This document shows, piece after piece, positions 59,833 to 64,000 of a stretch of DNA of 64,000 nt (positions are counted from its first letter, which is position 1; each line of letters starts with the position of its first letter). Source of the stretch: Betaproteobacteria bacterium (GTDB lineage: Bacteria > Pseudomonadota > Gammaproteobacteria > Burkholderiales > Rhodocyclaceae). The position numbers and the translations under genes are program-made. The notes beneath the pieces were generated by a model. It had not been told where the DNA came from. It was given only the letters and a program-made list of their open reading frames with translations, and did no database searches. The DNA is taken from NCBI GenBank assembly GCA_012026885.1, contig VEPL01000029.1, positions 248,001-312,000 of the forward strand, read 5' to 3'.

Positions 59833-59855
59833 AAAAAGCGCCCCGGAGGGCGCTT
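59833..59855 (-). terminator. Rho-independent terminator of the Lys/Ala-rich protein gene
   Basis: On the minus strand AAGCGCCC (59855 to 59848), loop TCCG, GGGCGCTT (59843 to 59836) and T residues to 59833. It stands back to back with the cytochrome c5 terminator and serves the opposite strand. Confidence 0.85.
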
Positions 59856-59912
59856 GCCGGCTCGGCTTTTGGAGGGCCGCGGCCGTATGCAACGGGCCTC
59901 TCGCTGGCGCCC

Positions 59913-60245
59913 TTACTTCTTGGCAGGCTCGGCGGGCTTCGTCGGCTCGCTCTTGACCGCGTCCGCCTTGGCGGGTTCGCCTGCCGGCTTGGCGGCGGGC
60001 TGCGCGGGCGTCTTGGCTTCCGCCTTCTTCACCTCGGCCTTCTTCGCATCGGTTTTCTTGGCCTCGACCGGTGCGGCGGCCGGCTTGGCCGCTTCAGCCG
60101 CCTTCTGTGCCTCGGCCTTGGCCGGAGCCGCGGCCGGCGCAGCGGCGGCCGGAGCAGGTTTGGCTTCGCCGGCCGGCTTGGCGTCGGCGGCGTGAGCGAC
60201 ACCGAAAGCGGCGGCGACGAAGAGGGCGATCAGTTGCTTGGTCAT
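59913..60245 (-). CDS. Secreted Lys/Ala/Pro-rich low-complexity protein
   Basis: This 110-residue protein has a signal peptide (MTKQLIALFVAAAFGVAHA) and a mature part made almost only of Ala, Lys, Pro, Glu and Val in PAKAEAQKAAEAAKP-like repeats. Low complexity means sequence searches would be misleading; it resembles periplasmic histone-H1-like Ala/Lys-rich proteins common in Rhodocyclales. It is monocistronic, with its own terminator. Function unknown. It echoes the smaller Lys/Ala-rich protein at the end of the formate dehydrogenase operon. Confidence 0.75.
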   Translation of the reverse strand: MTKQLIALFVAAAFGVAHAADAKPAGEAKPAPAAAAPAAAPAKAEAQKAAEAAKPAAAPVEAKKTDAKKAEVKKAEAKTPAQPAAKPAGEPAKADAVKSEPTKPAEPAKK

Positions 60246-60382
60246 TTGTGTTCTCCTTGAGTGGTCATTCGTTCTGGATTCGGCTTTGCGGAATCGCGCT
60301 GCCTTGTGCCGAATAACGCGGGCCGTGGCGGCCCGGATGTCAGGAGACGGGTAACCCGTTGTAACGTCGCGTGACCGGCGGG

Positions 60383-62374
60383 TTAGCGCCTGTTTCCGGC
60401 CAGCATCGCCTTCATCGCGTCGAGGCGCGCGCTGCCGGTGGCCTTGTCGGGAGCCGCGGCCGCCTTGCCGCCGGAGAAGCGGATGTCCTCCTTGCCCATC
60501 TCGGCAATGAAGCGCGACGGCTCGCAGGGAATCACCTCGCGCGCCTGCTTGCGCCGTTCGCAGTAGCTGACATGCAGCGAGCGCTGGGCGCGCGTGATGC
60601 CGACGTACATCAGGCGGCGCTCCTCCTGGAGTTTCGCCGGCTCGAGCGATTCGCGGTGGGGCAGGATGCCCTCCTCGACCCCGACCAGGAAAACGTGCTT
60701 GTATTCCAGGCCCTTGGCCGCATGCAGGGTAGACAGCTGGACGGCGTCGACTTCCTCGCCGGCCTGCTTGTCGAGCATGTTGATCAGCGCAATGCTCTGC
60801 ACCATGTCGATCAGCGTCTTGCCGTCTTCCTCGCCCTTCCTGTTCAGCCACTCGGCGAATTCGCAGACGTTGGCCCAGCGCGACTGGGCGGTGCGCGGCT
60901 CCTCCGCGTCGAAGAGCCAGGTTTCGTAGTCGATTGCCTTGAGCAGGTCGGGCAGCACCTGCTGCGCCGGCTCGCGCCCGGCACGCTGCTGCATGCGATT
61001 GATGAACTGGCAGAACTCGAGCAGCGGCTCGAGCTGGCGCGGCGCCACGTGCTGCGCGAAGCCCTGCTCGAACGCGGCATGGAACAGGGACACGTGCCGC
61101 TCGCCGGCGTACTGGCCGAGCACCTGCAGGGTGGCCGCGCCGATGCCGCGCTTCGGCGTCGTCGCGGCGCGGATGAAGGCCGGGTCGTCGTCCTCGTTGG
61201 CCAGCAGGCGCAGGTAGCTGGTGATGTCCTTGATCTCGGCCTTGTCGAAGAAGGACTGGCCGCCGGACAGCAGGTAGGGGATCTTCTGGTTGCCCAGCTG
61301 GGTTTCGAGCAGCCGCGCCTGGTGGTTCGAGCGATAGAGGATGGCGTAATCGCGGAACTTGCCGCGCTGCTCGAAGCGGTGCGCCTGAAGCTTCATGACC
61401 ACGCTCTCGGCCTCGGCCTCGTTGTCGCGGCACGCGGTGACGGTGATCGGGTCGCCGTGCCCGAGCTCCGACCACAGCGACTTCTCGAACAGCTTGTCGT
61501 TGTGGGCGATGACCGCGTTGGCAGCCTTCAGGATGCGCACCGTCGAGCGGTAGTTCTGTTCCAGCTTGATGACCTTGAGGGCTGGGAATTCGGCCGGCAG
61601 CTTCTTCAGGTTGTCGATGTCGGCACCACGCCAGCCGTAGATCGCCTGGTCGTCGTCACCCACCGCCGTGAATTGCGCGCGGATGCCGGTCAGCAGCTTG
61701 AGGAGTTGGTACTGGCAGGCATTGGTGTCCTGGTATTCATCGACCAGCAGGTAACGCAGGCGGTTCTGCCACTTCTCGGCGATCTCGGGATTTTCGCTGA
61801 ACAGCTTGACCGGCAGGCCGATCAGGTCGTCGAAATCGACCGCCTGGTAGGCCTTCAGCGTCGCTTCGTACGACAGGTAGGCGCCGGCGGCGAGCGCCTC
61901 GTGCTCGCTGGTCGCCAGGTGGCGGGCCGCCTCGGGCGTGACCAGCGCATTCTTCCAGTTGGAGATGATCGCCTGCAGGCGGCGCAGCGTCGCCTTGTCG
62001 ACCGTCTTCGCGCAATCGCCGATGATGCCGGCGCAATCGGCAGCATCGAAGATCGAGAAGCGCGGCTTGTAGCCGAGCGCCTTGGCCTCCTCGCGCAGGA
62101 TGCGCACGCCGAGCGAGTGGAAAGTCGAAATCTGCACTTCCGCGGCGGTCGACCGCGACAGCGCCTGCCCGACCCGCTCCTGCATCTCCTTCGCCGCCTT
62201 GTTGGTGAAGGTGATGGCGGCGATGTTGCGCGGGGCGAAGCCGCAGTCCTGCACGAGATAGGCGATCTTCTGGGTGATCACCCGCGTCTTGCCCGAGCCG
62301 GCGCCGGCAAGCACGAGCAGGGGCCCGTCGAGGTAGCGGATGGCTTCGCGCTGGGGAGGATTGAGGCCGGACAT
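60383..62374 (-). CDS. rep: ATP-dependent DNA helicase Rep (UvrD family)
   Basis: This 663-residue superfamily 1A helicase unwinds DNA 3' to 5' and helps forks pass protein blocks. Motifs in order: Ia/Walker A VLAGAGSGKTRV, TFTNKAAKEM, STFHSLGVRIL, Walker B LLVDEYQDTN, VGDDDQAIYGWRGA, LEQNYRST, LSTLHAAKGLEYKHVFL and RLMYVGITRAQ. Length and the start MSGLNPPQREAI match Rep rather than the longer UvrD. It is transcribed on the minus strand after pilU but separated from it by a terminator. Confidence 0.95.
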   Translation of the reverse strand: MSGLNPPQREAIRYLDGPLLVLAGAGSGKTRVITQKIAYLVQDCGFAPRNIAAITFTNKAAKEMQERVGQALSRSTAAEVQISTFHSLGVRILREEAKALGYKPRFSIFDAADCAGIIGDCAKTVDKATLRRLQAIISNWKNALVTPEAARHLATSEHEALAAGAYLSYEATLKAYQAVDFDDLIGLPVKLFSENPEIAEKWQNRLRYLLVDEYQDTNACQYQLLKLLTGIRAQFTAVGDDDQAIYGWRGADIDNLKKLPAEFPALKVIKLEQNYRSTVRILKAANAVIAHNDKLFEKSLWSELGHGDPITVTACRDNEAEAESVVMKLQAHRFEQRGKFRDYAILYRSNHQARLLETQLGNQKIPYLLSGGQSFFDKAEIKDITSYLRLLANEDDDPAFIRAATTPKRGIGAATLQVLGQYAGERHVSLFHAAFEQGFAQHVAPRQLEPLLEFCQFINRMQQRAGREPAQQVLPDLLKAIDYETWLFDAEEPRTAQSRWANVCEFAEWLNRKGEEDGKTLIDMVQSIALINMLDKQAGEEVDAVQLSTLHAAKGLEYKHVFLVGVEEGILPHRESLEPAKLQEERRLMYVGITRAQRSLHVSYCERRKQAREVIPCEPSRFIAEMGKEDIRFSGGKAAAAPDKATGSARLDAMKAMLAGNRR

Positions 62375-62392
62375 GGTTCCTGGAAAAGCAAA

Positions 62393-62412
62393 CGCCCCGG
62401 CTGACCGGGGCG
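62393..62412 (-). terminator. Rho-independent terminator of pilTU
   Basis: On the minus strand CGCCCCGG (62412 to 62405), loop TCAG, CCGGGGCG (62400 to 62393), then a T-rich tract TTTGCTTTT. It lies 46 bases after the pilU stop and just before rep. Confidence 0.75.
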
Positions 62413-62457
62413 GGATGTACGCATGGGCCGGATTTTACCGCGCCCCGGGCGGTTGGG

Positions 62458-63594
62458 TCAGACGATACCGAGATGCCCGATGCCGCTGGTCAGGTCGCGG
62501 TCGTGCGATTCCTTGCCGTAGAGCTTGATCTGCAGGCGCAGGTCGTTGAGCGAGTCGGCGTTGCGCAGCGCATCCTCGTAGGTGATGCGGCCGGCCTCGT
62601 AGAGGTCGAAGAGCGCCTGGTCGAAGGTCTGCATGCCGAGTTCGCGCGATTTCTTCATGATCTCCTTGATCTCGCCGACCTCGCCCTTGAAGATCAGGTC
62701 GGCGATCAGCGGCGAGTTGAGCATCACCTCGATCGCCGCCACGCGGCCCTTGCCGTCCTTCTTGGGCAGCAGGCGCTGCGAGATCATCGCGCGCAGGTTC
62801 AGCGACAGGTCCATCAGCAGCTGCGGCCGCCGCTCTTCCGGGAAGAAGTTGATGATGCGGTCGATTGCGGTATTGGTACTGTTGGCGTGCAGGGTCGCCA
62901 GGCACAGGTGGCCGGTTTCGGCGAAGGCAATCGCGTAGTCCATCGTGTCGCGGTCGCGGATTTCGCCCATCAGGATGACGTCAGGCGCCTGGCGCAGGGT
63001 GTTCTTCAGCGCCGGCTTCCAGTCCTCGGTATCGACCCCGACCTCGCGCTGCGTGATGATGCAGTTCTTGTGCGCATGGACGTATTCGATCGGGTCCTCG
63101 ACCGTGATGATGTGGCCGTAGGTATTCTCGTTGCGGTAATCGACCATCGCGGCCAGCGACGTGGTCTTGCCGGTGCCGGTACCGCCGACGAAGATGACCA
63201 GGCCGAGCTTGGTCATCGCGATATCCTTGAGCACCGGCGGCAGGTTCAGTTCATCGAAAGTCGGGATGGTCGCGTTGATGGTCCGGCAGATGACGCCGAT
63301 ATGTCCCTGCTGGACGAAGGCGTTGGCACGGAAACGGCCGATACCGGCCGGCGAGATCGCGAAGTTGCATTCCTTGGTCCCCTCGAACTCTGCCGCCTGG
63401 CGGTCGTTCATGATCGCCCGCGCGAGCTCCGCCGTGTGCTGCGCCGTCAGCGTCTGGTTCGATACCGGGGTGATCTTGCCATCGACCTTGATCGCCGGCG
63501 GGAAACCTGCCGTGATGAAGAGGTCCGACCCCTTTTTCTGCACCATCAGGCGCAGCAGGTCGTGCATGAATTTCATTGCCTGGTCGCGTTCCAT
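62458..63594 (-). CDS. pilU: Type IV pilus retraction ATPase PilU
   Basis: This 378-residue PilT-like hexameric ATPase assists pilus retraction in twitching and DNA uptake. It has Walker A VGGTGTGKTTSL, the Asp box EDPIEYVHAHKNCIITQREVGVD, Walker B VILMGEIRD and His box GHLCLATLHANSTNTAIDRI. Order pilT-pilU with 37 bp between them is standard. A terminator follows. Confidence 0.95.
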   Translation of the reverse strand: MERDQAMKFMHDLLRLMVQKKGSDLFITAGFPPAIKVDGKITPVSNQTLTAQHTAELARAIMNDRQAAEFEGTKECNFAISPAGIGRFRANAFVQQGHIGVICRTINATIPTFDELNLPPVLKDIAMTKLGLVIFVGGTGTGKTTSLAAMVDYRNENTYGHIITVEDPIEYVHAHKNCIITQREVGVDTEDWKPALKNTLRQAPDVILMGEIRDRDTMDYAIAFAETGHLCLATLHANSTNTAIDRIINFFPEERRPQLLMDLSLNLRAMISQRLLPKKDGKGRVAAIEVMLNSPLIADLIFKGEVGEIKEIMKKSRELGMQTFDQALFDLYEAGRITYEDALRNADSLNDLRLQIKLYGKESHDRDLTSGIGHLGIV

Positions 63595-63631
63595 GATTCC
63601 TTGCCTCTCTCGCTCTCGGTATCCGGCCGCC

Positions 63632-64000
63632 TCAGGCGGGGAAGTTGTCCTTGTTCATGGCACGCGAACGGGCCTCGCTGCTCGACACGACGTTACGCCG
63701 CACCAGGTCGAGCAGGTTCTGGTCGAGGGTCTGCATGCCGAAGTTCTGGCCGGTCTGGATCGCCGAATACATCTGCGCGACCTTGTTCTCGCGGATCAGG
63801 TTGCGGATGGCCGGCGTGCCGATCATGATCTCGTGCGCCGCGACGCGGCCGTTGCCGTCCTTCGTCTTCAGCAGCGTCTGCGAGATGACGGCGCGCAGCG
63901 ACTCGGACAGCATCGAGCGCACCATTTCCTTTTCGGCCGCCGGGAAGACGTCGACGATGCGGTCCACCGTCTTGGCCGCCGACGAGGTGTGCAGGGTACC
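63632..64000 (-). CDS. pilT: Type IV pilus retraction ATPase PilT (C-terminal part; 5' end beyond window)
   Basis: The frame enters at the right edge and 122 residues are visible, from LHTSSAAKTVDRIVDVFP to the end MNKDNFPA. The His box, the VSQTLLKTKDGNGRVAAHEIM segment and the QTGQNFGMQTLDQNL segment are typical of PilT, the main motor for pilus retraction. Walker A and B would lie outside the window. pilU follows after 37 bp. Confidence 0.92.
   Translation of the reverse strand, partial: GTLHTSSAAKTVDRIVDVFPAAEKEMVRSMLSESLRAVISQTLLKTKDGNGRVAAHEIMIGTPAIRNLIRENKVAQMYSAIQTGQNFGMQTLDQNLLDLVRRNVVSSSEARSRAMNKDNFPA

Noticed and set aside
1-64000. tRNA, rRNA, CRISPR, insertion sequences, prophage
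   Set aside because: No tRNA T-loop or acceptor pattern, no direct-repeat array, no transposase or integrase and no target-site duplications were seen by eye. A tRNAscan or repeat search was not run.

Overview
This is a high-GC window from a free-living, respiratory betaproteobacterium, most likely of the order Rhodocyclales (Azonexus, Dechloromonas, Azoarcus or Aromatoleum type). The pointers are gene content and order: the yicC-gmk-rpoZ-spoT block, a CIRCE-controlled rpoH, a NapGH quinol dehydrogenase, c5-type cytochromes, a membrane-bound formate dehydrogenase with the DUF3305/DUF3306 accessory set, and a tungsten-type aldehyde oxidoreductase cluster like the one in Aromatoleum. No rRNA, tRNA, IS element, prophage or CRISPR array was seen. 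Genes are packed tightly, with many 4-base ATGA/GTGA overlaps, and only one gap exceeds 300 bp.

1-5.2 kb holds the tail of a cardiolipin-synthase-like gene on the plus strand, facing a minus-strand run: mnmH (tRNA selenouridine synthase), a single-domain BLUF blue-light sensor, a DUF3429 membrane protein, an ABC1/AarF kinase, a GNAT acetyltransferase and gluQRS. 5.3-6.35 kb is rpoH, whose promoter is overlaid by a perfect CIRCE operator and which ends at a clear terminator. 6.35-14.2 kb (minus) carries napGH without napA, B, C or D, then the run yicC-gmk-rpoZ-spoT-dadA-tatD. 14.2-18.6 kb (plus) is a five-gene operon: Ser/Thr kinase, PP2C phosphatase, rph, rdgB, hemW.

18.7-25.4 kb (minus) has an NtrC-type response regulator and a Cache/HAMP histidine kinase with fabI and an unknown 94-residue protein between them, plus ychJ-rdgC and a diheme c5-like cytochrome. 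25.5-31.1 kb is a seven-gene operon, argS-SPOR-dsbA-SDR-thiS-thiG-trmB. 31.2-36 kb (plus) is ubiB and a SWIM/SNF2 helicase. 36-38.5 kb holds a cytochrome c, pncC, a small membrane protein and a SIMPL protein.

38.5-59 kb is a molybdenum/tungsten island. It contains moeA with a tungstate-type ABC transporter that lacks its binding protein, a ten-gene operon for a periplasmic formate dehydrogenase (Cys rather than Sec at the metal) with its chaperone and small accessory proteins, fdhD-mobA and mobB, an HD-GYP phosphodiesterase with a long insertion, and an aldehyde:ferredoxin oxidoreductase operon (ferredoxin, tungsten subunit, FAD subunit, MoaD-like protein, unknown 111-residue protein). The likely logic is metal uptake, cofactor assembly and sulfuration feeding two dehydrogenases that put electrons into quinone/cytochrome chains.

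59-64 kb contains a candidate small RNA with its own promoter, a C-rich loop and a terminator, a membrane-anchored cytochrome c5, a Lys/Ala-rich secreted protein, rep helicase, pilU and the 3' part of pilT. A 12-base sequence, GTCGACCGCAAC (or its complement), recurs through the window in different reading frames and once between genes; it is the least-explained signal here.
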